A stretch of 7,652 nt of DNA from Candidatus Uhrbacteria bacterium (GCA_023246415.1 JAHFIK010000028.1:8807-16458), one strand, 5' to 3'; numbered from the stretch's first letter, positions 1 through 5,302 are shown. Program-made: numbers and translations. The notes: generated from the letters alone by a model not told the origin.

Positions 1-372
1 GTTTTTCTAGCACTTGGCGTCTTTGGTTCTTGGACCACCGGGCTCGGCATCTTCGCCGGATCCGCAGTCGCCATTGCAACGATCGCGATCGTTGCATTCC
101 ATCGCGATGATGTGATCGCAACGTATGCGGCGGTGTTTGCGGTCCTCTTGGCATGGGATCGTCTGAAGGTGTGTCTTGATAGTACGGTTCCGTATTTCAT
201 CACGCTTTTCATTGAAGCGCTCGGGGTCTGGGCCGCACTGGATGGGGCATGGCTCCCTGCCACGGTTTGTGGCGTGTTCATCCTTACCCTCACCACCTTC
301 GCGTGGAAATGGCCAGCCGCATTTTCAATCGTCGAACCCGCTGAAGGAGACATTGTCTCATCACCTCAGTAA
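1..372 (+). CDS. Small polytopic membrane protein, C-terminal part (paralogue 1)
   Basis: The frame is open from base 1, so the start lies outside the window; 123 codons and a TAA stop are visible. The product is very hydrophobic, with likely membrane segments at about visible residues 14-34, 38-52, 63-79 and 85-103, and a short polar tail ending VSSPQ. I do not recognise a named family. It looks like a divergent third member of the family of the next two genes. The stretch DRLKV (residue 53) followed 31 residues later by a Trp-(Leu/Ile)-Pro motif (W84-L85-P86) parallels DRMRI...WGVIP and LDVMH...WGWIP in those genes, where the spacing is 30. It is also followed by the same terminator-like repeat. 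Membrane location is well supported. Function is unknown, and the family link rests on few residues. Confidence 0.7.
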   Translation, partial: VFLALGVFGSWTTGLGIFAGSAVAIATIAIVAFHRDDVIATYAAVFAVLLAWDRLKVCLDSTVPYFITLFIEALGVWAALDGAWLPATVCGVFILTLTTFAWKWPAAFSIVEPAEGDIVSSPQ

Positions 373-395
373 CGTCTGTGACGTCGTTACGGCTC

Positions 396-491
396 ACTCG
401 ACCCCTGTCCAATCTCGGATGGGGGTCGTGTTGTGTTTAGCTTCGGCAGAGTTGAATGGCTGGTGGGGGTGTCAAATCATCTGAATCTGGC
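396..491 (+). repeat. 96-nt intergenic element, copy 1
   Basis: This noncoding stretch starts with ACTCGACCCC and ends near AATCTGGC. It aligns end to end with 1332-1427 (same length) and 2246-2342 (one base longer). The first 35 nt, a hairpin, are nearly identical in all copies. The rest of copy 1 has drifted but keeps recognisable blocks such as GCTTCGGC/GCTCCGGT and ATCATCTGAATCTGGC/ATCATCTTAATCTGGC. Every copy begins 17-24 nt after the stop codon of a membrane-protein gene of the same family. Confidence 0.8.
399..428 (+). terminator. Terminator-like hairpin after paralogue 1
   Basis: The arms CGACCCCTGTCC and GGATGGGGGTCG pair over 12 bp, with two adjacent G-U wobbles in the middle and a 6-nt loop (AATCTC). 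TGTTGTGTTT follows, which is U-rich but not a clean U-run. Its position 26 nt after a stop codon and its recurrence after both neighbouring genes suggest transcription termination or 3'-end protection. The structure is seen directly; the role is inferred. Confidence 0.65.
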
Positions 492-507
492 TATCGACGA
501 GGTGGCT

Positions 508-590
508 TCATGGTTGCATGGCTTCATGGCTCCATTGAGATGACGCGTGTCAGGAAGGAGCCATGAAGCCATGTAGCCGTGAAACCATGA
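508..590 (+). repeat. Snap-back hairpin of reiterated CATGGCTT words, copy 1
   Basis: A perfect 17-bp stem pairs 517-533 with 557-573. It is extended, past an asymmetric internal loop, by an 8-bp outer stem (508-515 with 583-590). The 23-nt apical loop contains its own small stem, TGAC-GCGT-GTCA (541-552). Each arm consists of repeats of a CATGGCTT/CATGGTTG word. The loop sequence ATTGAGATGACG and much of both arms recur at 2361-2440, and the arm word recurs at 6313-6349. It lies between the terminator-like element and the promoter of the next gene. It is too far from a U-run to be a simple terminator. A nonautonomous mobile or REP-like element is the likeliest explanation, but unproven. Confidence 0.75.
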
Positions 591-601
591 TCCGTTTGAT
601 C

Positions 602-630
602 TTGAAAATATTGATGTTTTCCGGTATGGT
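602..630 (+). promoter_or_regulatory. Sigma70-type promoter for membrane paralogue 2
   Basis: TTGAAA (602-607) and TATGGT (625-630) are separated by exactly 17 nt, a close match to the housekeeping consensus. Transcription should start near 637. That gives a leader of about 30 nt containing the SD AAGGAGG at 654-660, 6 nt before the ATG. A position-equivalent but weaker pair precedes the next paralogue. Confidence 0.65.
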
Positions 631-666
631 CGCACGGTCATCGTCCGAATCTGAAGGAGGTTCGAC

Positions 667-1311
667 ATGCATCGTTTGTTCGTTCTCAATGTGATCTTTC
701 TGTGTGTCATCGCGTGCGCCTATGTGAGCGGATATCTTCTGCCACCATCGGACGTCATCGTTCTGCTTCGTGCGGAACAGTGCTCCGGTGAAGGGGTGAA
801 ACGGGCGCTCATCACGATTGCCGCGTTGGCAACCGTGGGGCTCATTGGACTCTGTGTTGAACGTATCATGACCAAGGCATGGAACGGCGTTCGTTCACTG
901 CTGCTGACATGGTGCGGTCTTTCGATCATCTTGATCTTCTTCGTGAATCTCAAGCCGGATCCCACGCTGCATCCTGTTGTCGGATATCTCTGTCTGTCTA
1001 TCGTTCTCATTTGCGCGACCGCGATCCTGGTGATCGCGTCCGTGTTCTTCCTTGATCGGATGCGGATCAACGCAAAGCTTTGGCCGATGTTGCTATTCAT
1101 CCTGAATGCAATCGTCCTGTCTCCGATGCGCCATCTTGGCCCATGGGGCGTGATCCCGGTCCTCCTCGGAATCGGACTGCTCATCTACGCACGCCTGGTG
1201 CTTGATGAAGATGAGCCCGTGCTCGTCAAAGGACGTGATTCTGCCGGAGGATACACCGGAAGTTCCGCAGATGCGTCGGACTATTCCTACGGATCCTCTC
1301 TGGGTCACTAA
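667..1311 (+). CDS. Small polytopic membrane protein (paralogue 2, 214 aa)
   Basis: A complete gene of 214 residues whose start is fixed by a strong SD (AAGGAGG, 6-nt spacer). About six membrane segments can be seen, near residues 4-25, 46-64, 77-95, 104-129, 139-152 and 160-179. A hydrophilic tail follows (about 180-214), acidic first (DEDE) and then rich in Gly, Ser, Tyr and Asp, ending near YSYGSSLGH. No catalytic motif or known domain is recognised. The next gene encodes a protein of identical length with the same layout: R3 and N8 at the N-terminus, a conserved Asp before a loop (D130), W160-G161-x-I-P164 opening the last helix, and Y174 near its end. The gene has its own promoter and terminator-like element, so it is probably a single-gene transcript. 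Inner-membrane location is inferred; function is unknown. Confidence 0.85.
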   Translation: MHRLFVLNVIFLCVIACAYVSGYLLPPSDVIVLLRAEQCSGEGVKRALITIAALATVGLIGLCVERIMTKAWNGVRSLLLTWCGLSIILIFFVNLKPDPTLHPVVGYLCLSIVLICATAILVIASVFFLDRMRINAKLWPMLLFILNAIVLSPMRHLGPWGVIPVLLGIGLLIYARLVLDEDEPVLVKGRDSAGGYTGSSADASDYSYGSSLGH

Positions 1312-1331
1312 TGCGTCGTCAGCGCTGCTCT

Positions 1332-1427
1332 ACTCGACCCCTGTCTGTTCTGGATGGGGGTCGTGTTGTATTCCGCTCCGGTGGGATTCTGATGGCGGGT
1401 GAGGTTACAGGATCATCTTAATCTGGC
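1332..1427 (+). repeat. 96-nt intergenic element, copy 2
   Basis: Second copy of the element that follows each membrane-family gene. From the right hairpin arm onward (1352-1405) it matches copy 3 (2267-2320) at 52 of 54 positions by eye. This includes TATTCCGCTCCGGTGGGATT, which can form a second small stem (ATTCC with GGGAT). It is collinear with copy 1 over its full 96 nt. Confidence 0.8.
1335..1363 (+). terminator. Terminator-like hairpin after paralogue 2
   Basis: This is the same 12-bp hairpin as after the first gene, here with a 5-nt loop (GTTCT). The last stem base changes C to T, turning a C-G pair into a permitted U-G pair, so the stem survives while the loop has changed completely. 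TGTTGTATT follows. Preservation of pairing despite sequence change supports an RNA function, probably termination. Confidence 0.65.
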
Positions 1428-1436
1428 AGTGAAAAG

Positions 1437-1508
1437 GGATTGTTTGATTGCTGGATTGCTTGATCGTTTGCGTTCATGGGAACCAAGCATCCAGCAATCA
1501 AACAATCC
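1437..1508 (+). repeat. Snap-back hairpin of reiterated GATTG words
   Basis: The left arm 1437-1462 and right arm 1484-1508 are exact reverse complements except for one bulged T on the left, giving a 25-bp stem. Weaker pairing may continue outward to about 1432 and 1513. The 21-nt loop carries an inner stem GTTC-ATGG-GAAC (1472-1483). The arms consist of short GATTG(C/T)TTG-type repeats. Position and architecture match the CATGGCTT hairpin in the previous spacer (long stem, nested loop stem, just upstream of a promoter), but the arm sequence is unrelated. Part of one arm, CAATCAAACAATC, also occurs at 5293-5305 upstream of trxB. Confidence 0.8.
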
Positions 1509-1518
1509 TCTTTCAATC

Positions 1519-1547
1519 TTGATCTCTCTCTCGAGTTGGAGTACGTT
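1519..1547 (+). promoter_or_regulatory. Probable promoter for membrane paralogue 3
   Basis: TTGATC (1519-1524), a 17-nt spacer and TACGTT (1542-1547) occupy the same place relative to the gene as the stronger TTGAAA/TATGGT pair before paralogue 2. The bases just before the -35 (TCTTGA) are shared as well. The -10 match is weak, so this rests mainly on the positional parallel. Confidence 0.45.
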
Positions 1548-1572
1548 CGATTCATCGGATTCGTATGGAACC

Positions 1573-1580
1573 AAAGGAGG
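1573..1580 (+). promoter_or_regulatory. Strong Shine-Dalgarno that decides the start of paralogue 3
   Basis: AAAGGAGG lies 4 nt before the ATG at 1585. The frame is open upstream as far as an ATG at 1399, but that extension would translate through the 25-bp hairpin and the promoter. The SD therefore selects 1585. Confidence 0.85.
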
Positions 1581-1584
1581 TCCC

Positions 1585-2229
1585 ATGTCTCGCATGCTCT
1601 TTATCAATGCCATTCTGTTGGCGGTCATGACGCTCTGTCGTTTTACCGACTTCTTTATTGATCGGAATGCGCTCGGCATTTTCACGTGGGCAGATGGCTT
1701 CGGCCTGGCGCTCATCGCACTCGCGGCGGCGATCGTGCTGCTTGCTATTTTCTTCATCATCGAAGGACGTTTTCGAGGTCTAAATCATGGAGCTGGAACG
1801 TTTATCTATTCCAGCTTCATCCTGTGCGTGACGAGTCCGCTCATTTTCTATGGGAATTACGGGACAGAACGCCTGGGTTCGATCGCGTCGTTCTTCGTGG
1901 GACTGATTCTCTTTTTCTGTTTGTCATTCTTCGCTTGCATCGGGATCATGCTGATCCTCGATGTCATGCATCTGAAACGTTCGTTCGGAGTCTACGGAGT
2001 GTATTTGGTTGATGCGGCGGCACTCATCCTCCTCCGCGCATGCGGCGATTGGGGATGGATCCCTGGGATTCTGATCAGCGTGTGGCTGATCTATCTTGCG
2101 AAGACATGCAAAGATAAGCCCGTGTTCGAGAAGCAGCCGGTTTCATCCGGCGGCGGTCTGCCACCTCAATACTATTCTACTGGTGACGGCGAAGATCCTA
2201 CGAGCTACATGTCTTCGCGTGGTCGCTGA
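1585..2229 (+). CDS. Small polytopic membrane protein (paralogue 3, 214 aa)
   Basis: From the SD-supported ATG the product is 214 residues, the same length as its upstream neighbour. Hydrophobic segments lie near residues 4-18, 39-59, 72-90, 98-125, 135-151 and 156-172. A polar tail (173-214) is rich in Gly, Ser, Pro and Tyr and ends near TSYMSSRGR. Landmarks shared with paralogue 2 are R3, N8, the Asp before the penultimate loop (D126), W156-G157-x-I-P160 and Y170, each within four positions of its counterpart. Overall identity is low, so the duplication is old or the proteins evolve fast. No enzyme motif, signal-peptidase site or known domain is recognised. The exposed Ser/Tyr/Gly-rich tail could be an interaction surface, but that is speculation. 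Confidence 0.85.
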   Translation: MSRMLFINAILLAVMTLCRFTDFFIDRNALGIFTWADGFGLALIALAAAIVLLAIFFIIEGRFRGLNHGAGTFIYSSFILCVTSPLIFYGNYGTERLGSIASFFVGLILFFCLSFFACIGIMLILDVMHLKRSFGVYGVYLVDAAALILLRACGDWGWIPGILISVWLIYLAKTCKDKPVFEKQPVSSGGGLPPQYYSTGDGEDPTSYMSSRGR

Positions 2230-2245
2230 ATCGCGACGCGTCCTC

Positions 2246-2342
2246 ACTCGACCCCTGTCCAATCTCGGATGGGGGTCGTGTCGTATTCCGCTCCGGTGGG
2301 ATTCAGATGGCGGGTGAGGTGGCTGGACCGTCCGAACCAGGC
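2246..2342 (+). repeat. 97-nt intergenic element, copy 3
   Basis: Third copy of the element, starting 17 nt after the stop of paralogue 3. Its hairpin is identical to copy 1. Its central part is nearly identical to copy 2, and its final 22 nt have drifted but still align (GGACCGTCCGAACCAGGC against GGATCATCTTAATCTGGC). The starts of the three copies are 936 and 914 nt apart, matching the tandem gene unit. Confidence 0.8.
2249..2278 (+). terminator. Terminator-like hairpin after paralogue 3
   Basis: A 12-bp stem with two wobbles and loop AATCTC, identical base for base to 399-428. TGTCGTATTCC follows, a poorer U-tract than in copy 1. It would separate the membrane-gene array from infB. Confidence 0.6.
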
Positions 2343-2360
2343 GACGATTGAGAACGGCCA

Positions 2361-2425
2361 CATGGTTTCATGGCTCCATTGCTGTATTGAGATGACGTAT
2401 ACCAGGAAGCAGCCATGAAGCCATG
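2361..2425 (+). repeat. Snap-back hairpin of CATGGCTT words, copy 2
   Basis: Left arm 2361-2375 (CATGGTTTCATGGCT) pairs with 2411-2425 (AGCCATGAAGCCATG) over 15 bp with one G-U wobble. The sequence clearly belongs to the same element as 517-573: CTCCATTG, then ATTGAGATGACG, CAGGAAG and AGCCATGAAGCCATGTA recur in the same order. Copy 2 carries an extra GCTGTATT in the loop. It lies about 40 nt upstream of the infB promoter. Confidence 0.7.
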
Positions 2426-2464
2426 TAACAGTGAAGCCATCTGTCATCGCATGTACCAGTCAAA

Positions 2465-2493
2465 TTGACATTTCAGTTGATTCCGCTTAGGAT
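2465..2493 (+). promoter_or_regulatory. Strong sigma70-type promoter of infB with almost no leader
   Basis: A perfect TTGACA (2465-2470), a 17-nt spacer and TAGGAT (2488-2493) form the best promoter in the window. Transcription would start near 2500, only about 4-6 nt before the infB ATG at 2505, so the message would be essentially leaderless. The -10 box overlaps an AGGA that could be read as an SD, but at 12 nt from the ATG it is poorly spaced and would lie upstream of the predicted transcript. Confidence 0.7.
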
Positions 2494-2504
2494 AGCCCTA
2501 ATCT

Positions 2505-4532
2505 ATGAACGTCTCAGAACTCGCTCGCCGCCTTCGCGTGACCCCGAACGAGCTCCTGGATAAACTCCCGGGGCTTGGTTTTTCAATTGGTCGCAAGGCG
2601 ATCAAGATCGACGACTACATTGCGGAAAATATCGTTCGCAAGTGGCACGAAAATCGACGTCGCGAACGGATGCGTTCATCGCTGTCGAAGTTCCCGAACG
2701 GCTCCATGTCAAAGGATGCGAGTGCGTTGCGGCCAGTGAAGATCCCACCGGTGTTGATCGTACGCGAACTCGCCGGTCTCTTGTCGTTGCCAGTGACGCG
2801 CGTTATTCAGGAGCTCATGCGCAACGGTGTGCTCGCCGCGCAGAATGAACGGCTCGACTTTGAAACCGCCGCGATCATCGCCGAAGAACTCGGATTCAAA
2901 GCAGAACCGGCAGAAGAAGGTACGTCGACCACCAACGCGAATGCCAACGCGAATGCCACGGAACATGCGGCCGCTGAAGATCGGTTGAAGCAGGATTTTG
3001 ATACGGGCACGGATGAAACGCTCAAGGCGCGTCCGCCGGTGGTCGTTGTCATGGGCCACGTGGACCATGGAAAAACGAAAACCCTCGATGCGATTCGAAC
3101 AACGAACATTGTCGCGACCGAAGCCGGCGGCATCACCCAGCACATCGGCGCATATCAGGCGGTGAAAAAAGATCGTCGCATCACGTTCATCGATACGCCG
3201 GGACACGAAGCGTTTACGGTCATGCGTTCTCGCGGTGCGAAGGTGGCAGATATCGCGATTCTCGTCGTCGCGGCAGATGACGGTGTTCAGCCACAGACCA
3301 AGGAAGCCATCAGTATCATCAAGGCGGCCGGACTTCCGTTCATCGTGGCGCTCAACAAGATTGATAAAGAAGATGCGGATCAGGCACGCGTGCTCGCGCA
3401 GTTGTCCGAAAACGGTGTTCAGGTTGAAGAATGGGGTGGAACGGTTCCTCTTGTGAAGATTAGTGCATTGAAAGGAATTGGCATCGAAGATCTTCTCGAC
3501 ATGGTCCTGCTCGTTGCAGACATGAATGCGGATCGCATTCGGGCGAATCCATCCGTTCTCGCAAAAGGAACAGTCATCGAAGCGCACGTCGACAAGGGGG
3601 AAGGCCCAGTGGCAACCGTGCTCGTGCAGAGCGGGACGCTGCATCGGAATGAATACATCGGCATCGGTGGAGCGCTCTATGGTCGCGTCCGCGCCATGCG
3701 CGACTGGAACGGCAAGATGATGGATGAGGCCCCGCCAGGAACGCCAGCGAAGATTCTTGGATTCAAAGTGGCTCCAGCCATTGGCGATATCATTGAAGTC
3801 CCGGTTGATCCGAAGAAGTTGACGGAGAAAGTGAAGCAAGCCTTCCAGGTTGCCGAATCGTTCACCGCAAAAAAGCAGATCACGAACGATGACGGAAAAG
3901 CAAAGAAGCAGACGTATCAAGTCGTGTTAAAGGCGGACGTGCTCGGATCGCTTGAAGCCTTGCTCGGAATGCTGGAAAAGATTCACGACGAAGACGTTGG
4001 CGTGGAAGTCATTCAGAAGGGATTAGGGAACGTGTCTGATGCGGATGTGCTCCGTGCCGCAAATGCTTCGAAGGTGGTCTACGCGTTCAGCGTGGTGCCA
4101 TACCCGCAGATCGGTGAAATGGCCCGCGACCAGGGCGTGGAGATTCGGCAGTACAAAATCATCTACGAGTTGTTCGATGATATCGTGGCAGAACTCAATA
4201 AGATGCTGAAGCCGGAAGTCACGCACACGGATCTCGGTCGGTTTGAAACCGTCGCGATCTTCCGCACGGAAGCTGGACGCATGGTGCTCGGCGGACGCGT
4301 CACCGAAGGCAAAGCCGTTACTGGCGAACGCGCGCGCATCTGGCGTGGCGAAGAGCCGCTCGGTGATGTTGAAATTGAAGCCGTTCAGATTGGAAAGCAG
4401 AAAGTAAAGGAAGCACCAGCCGGAACCGAATGCGGCATCTCCTTCAAAGGCAAAATCAAAGTCCAGGTAGGCGATCGATTCGAGATTTTCCACGAAGATG
4501 TGAAAGAGCGAAAAGTCACGGTGAACCGGTAG
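2505..4532 (+). CDS. infB: Translation initiation factor IF2
   Basis: IF2 is the GTPase that brings fMet-tRNA to the 30S subunit and promotes 50S joining. At 675 residues it is a compact form. Two small IF2_N-type helical domains are visible (about 1-47 and 83-130). A low-complexity Asn-Ala linker follows (144-152), then the G domain (about 177-345) with G1 GHVDHGKT (184-191), GGITQHIGAY switch I, G3 DTPGH (230-234), G4 NKID (284-287) and G5 SAL (320-322). Then come beta-barrel domain II (about 350-435), domain III (about 471-570, ADVLGSLEAL) and C-terminal domain IV (about 572-675), which carries the ECGI motif (642-645) typical of the initiator-tRNA-binding module. The residue after the P-loop Thr is Lys (GKTKTLD) where Thr or Ser is usual. 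The ATG at 2505 directly follows a strong promoter, and no well-placed SD is present. The identification is certain. Confidence 0.98.
   Translation: MNVSELARRLRVTPNELLDKLPGLGFSIGRKAIKIDDYIAENIVRKWHENRRRERMRSSLSKFPNGSMSKDASALRPVKIPPVLIVRELAGLLSLPVTRVIQELMRNGVLAAQNERLDFETAAIIAEELGFKAEPAEEGTSTTNANANANATEHAAAEDRLKQDFDTGTDETLKARPPVVVVMGHVDHGKTKTLDAIRTTNIVATEAGGITQHIGAYQAVKKDRRITFIDTPGHEAFTVMRSRGAKVADIAILVVAADDGVQPQTKEAISIIKAAGLPFIVALNKIDKEDADQARVLAQLSENGVQVEEWGGTVPLVKISALKGIGIEDLLDMVLLVADMNADRIRANPSVLAKGTVIEAHVDKGEGPVATVLVQSGTLHRNEYIGIGGALYGRVRAMRDWNGKMMDEAPPGTPAKILGFKVAPAIGDIIEVPVDPKKLTEKVKQAFQVAESFTAKKQITNDDGKAKKQTYQVVLKADVLGSLEALLGMLEKIHDEDVGVEVIQKGLGNVSDADVLRAANASKVVYAFSVVPYPQIGEMARDQGVEIRQYKIIYELFDDIVAELNKMLKPEVTHTDLGRFETVAIFRTEAGRMVLGGRVTEGKAVTGERARIWRGEEPLGDVEIEAVQIGKQKVKEAPAGTECGISFKGKIKVQVGDRFEIFHEDVKERKVTVNR
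2934..2957 (+). repeat. 12-nt tandem duplication inside infB
   Basis: AACGCGAATGCC occurs twice in perfect tandem, encoding (Asn-Ala)x4 in the flexible linker between the N-terminal domains and the G domain of IF2. It keeps the frame. A recent slippage duplication in a tolerant linker is the simplest reading. Confidence 0.9.
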
Positions 4533-4539
4533 AGAGTAG

Positions 4540-4558
4540 GGGCGCACCGAGTGCGCCC
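4540..4558 (+). repeat. GC-rich hairpin directly after infB
   Basis: GGGCGCAC-CGA-GTGCGCCC is a perfect 8-bp stem beginning 8 nt after the infB stop. It is preceded by GTAG, so the unit reads GTAGGGGCG like the larger hairpin 40 nt downstream. No U-run follows, so a classical intrinsic terminator is doubtful. A REP-like element or 3'-end stabiliser is more likely. Confidence 0.65.
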
Positions 4559-4579
4559 ATCCGAGACCGTACATCATGA

Positions 4580-4618
4580 ATAACGTAGGGGCGAGGCCTG
4601 GCCTCGCCCCTACGTTAT
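4580..4618 (+). repeat. Perfect 19-bp REP-like palindrome
   Basis: The arms 4580-4598 and 4600-4618 are exact reverse complements around a single T, with a GTAGGGGCGAGGCC core. It shares GTAGGGGCG with the hairpin at 4537-4545. From memory, palindromes of the form GTAGGGGCG...CGCCCCTAC are dispersed between genes in many bacteria, so I read this as a REP-like repeat rather than a dedicated regulator. It could still stall or terminate transcription between infB and trxA. The rest of the gap (4619-4755) shows only a weak 7-bp inverted pair (4648-4654 with 4681-4687) and no convincing promoter. Confidence 0.75.
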
Positions 4619-4755
4619 GTACCGTCCTTGCCTGCCCGCCCCCCAGTCGATACGATTCGGCTACTCACTCAATTGATCGACGTATCGTCTCAAGACCCGC
4701 TGTCCAACGTCAAAATCGACGCCACGACGGATGACGGACGACGCCATGAAATACT

Positions 4756-5073
4756 ATGGAAAAACACTTCACTGACGCCACCTTTGACGCCGAAGTTCTC
4801 AAGGAAACAAAGCCAGTTCTCGTTGATTTTTGGGCATCCTGGTGCGGACCGTGTCGCATGATCGCTCCAACGATCGAAGAAATTGCAAAAGAACTTGATG
4901 GGAAAGCAATCGTGGGCAAGCTGAATGTCGACGAAAACATGCAGACCGCTAACGGCTACGGAGTTCAGTCGATCCCAACGCTTCTCATCTTCAAGAACGG
5001 AAAAGTCGTCGAACAATTTATCGGCGTCAAAGAAAAGGACGAAATCAAGGAAGCCATTTTGAAGCACGTCTAA
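4756..5073 (+). CDS. trxA: Thioredoxin
   Basis: A 105-residue single-domain thioredoxin, the usual length, with no signal peptide, hence cytoplasmic. It reduces protein disulfides and is itself re-reduced by thioredoxin reductase, encoded by the next gene. The active site WCGPC has its cysteines at C30 and C33. The buried acid D24 (VDFWASWCGPC), the cis-proline P74 (SIPT) and K55 are all present, so the protein should be active. An in-frame TGA at 4747-4749 leaves the ATG at 4756 as the natural start. No SD is evident. An ATG at 4746 in another frame opens a 9-residue ORF overlapping this start. No convincing promoter is seen, so it may depend on read-through from infB or an unrecognised promoter. 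Confidence 0.97.
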   Translation: MEKHFTDATFDAEVLKETKPVLVDFWASWCGPCRMIAPTIEEIAKELDGKAIVGKLNVDENMQTANGYGVQSIPTLLIFKNGKVVEQFIGVKEKDEIKEAILKHV

Positions 5074-5121
5074 GGGGGAGCGAGATTATACGATGAGGGA
5101 GATGGTGAGCGACCCACATTC

Positions 5122-5246
5122 TCACTTTCCTGAGGAGTCATCGACGAAGGATCTCTTGGAAGCGAGATTTGGATCATGGAGGCGCAACTTCTCTTTCGAA
5201 CATCTTTTCTAAGGGATCCCTCGTCGGGGACTCCTCGGGAAAGTGA
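5122..5246 (+). repeat. Very long imperfect hairpin between trxA and trxB
   Basis: Arms 5122-5155 and 5213-5246 pair over 34 positions with two true mismatches and three G-U wobbles. Pairing continues inward (5156-5165 with 5203-5212) with one further mismatch, giving about 44 positions of stem around a 37-nt loop. No U-run follows, so it is not a plain terminator. The wording (CCTGAGGAGTC, GAAGGATCTC, GGGATCCCTCGTCGGGGA) resembles dispersed intergenic palindromes I recall from other bacterial genomes, which would make it a mobile or REP-like insertion. It fills most of the 271-nt gap and may separate trxA from trxB transcriptionally. Confidence 0.75.
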
Positions 5247-5302
5247 CATAAAGAAGTTTGACCTTAATAGATGTCCGCTCAGGAATAGAAAACAATCAAA
5301 CA

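Noticed and set aside
477..710. 77-codon minus-strand frame through the first spacer
   Set aside because: It is created by the CATGGCTT inverted repeat and runs into the start of the next plus-strand gene; there is no SD and no similarity to anything recognised.
720..1184. 154-codon open frame on the minus strand opposite membrane paralogue 2
   Set aside because: The plus-strand gene has a promoter, a strong SD and a paralogue; the antisense frame has no such support and reads as Arg/Ser/Thr-rich shadow sequence.
1399..1584. 62-codon N-terminal extension of membrane paralogue 3
   Set aside because: It would translate the 25-bp hairpin and the promoter region. The AAAGGAGG four bases before 1585, and the match in length (214 aa) with the neighbouring paralogue, favour the shorter protein.
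396..2342. CRISPR-like array formed by the three 96-nt repeats
   Set aside because: The repeat spacing is over 900 nt with a gene in each interval, and repeat length and structure are unlike CRISPR. It is a gene-unit repeat.
2709..3920. 403-codon open frame on the minus strand opposite infB
   Set aside because: It lies wholly inside unambiguous infB, its translation has no recognisable domain, and its composition is what the complement of a GC-rich coding frame gives. Treated as a shadow.
4628..4861. 77-codon frame crossing the trxA start
   Set aside because: Its second half overlaps the certain trxA coding sequence in another frame. The first half looks mildly coding-like but has no SD and no recognisable domain. 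At best it is a remnant.
5074..5257. T-box or other classical riboswitch between trxA and trxB
   Set aside because: The stem is a single long foldback with a mostly uninformative loop. I could find no T-box motif, no recognisable ligand-binding core and no anti-terminator/terminator pair with a U-run.
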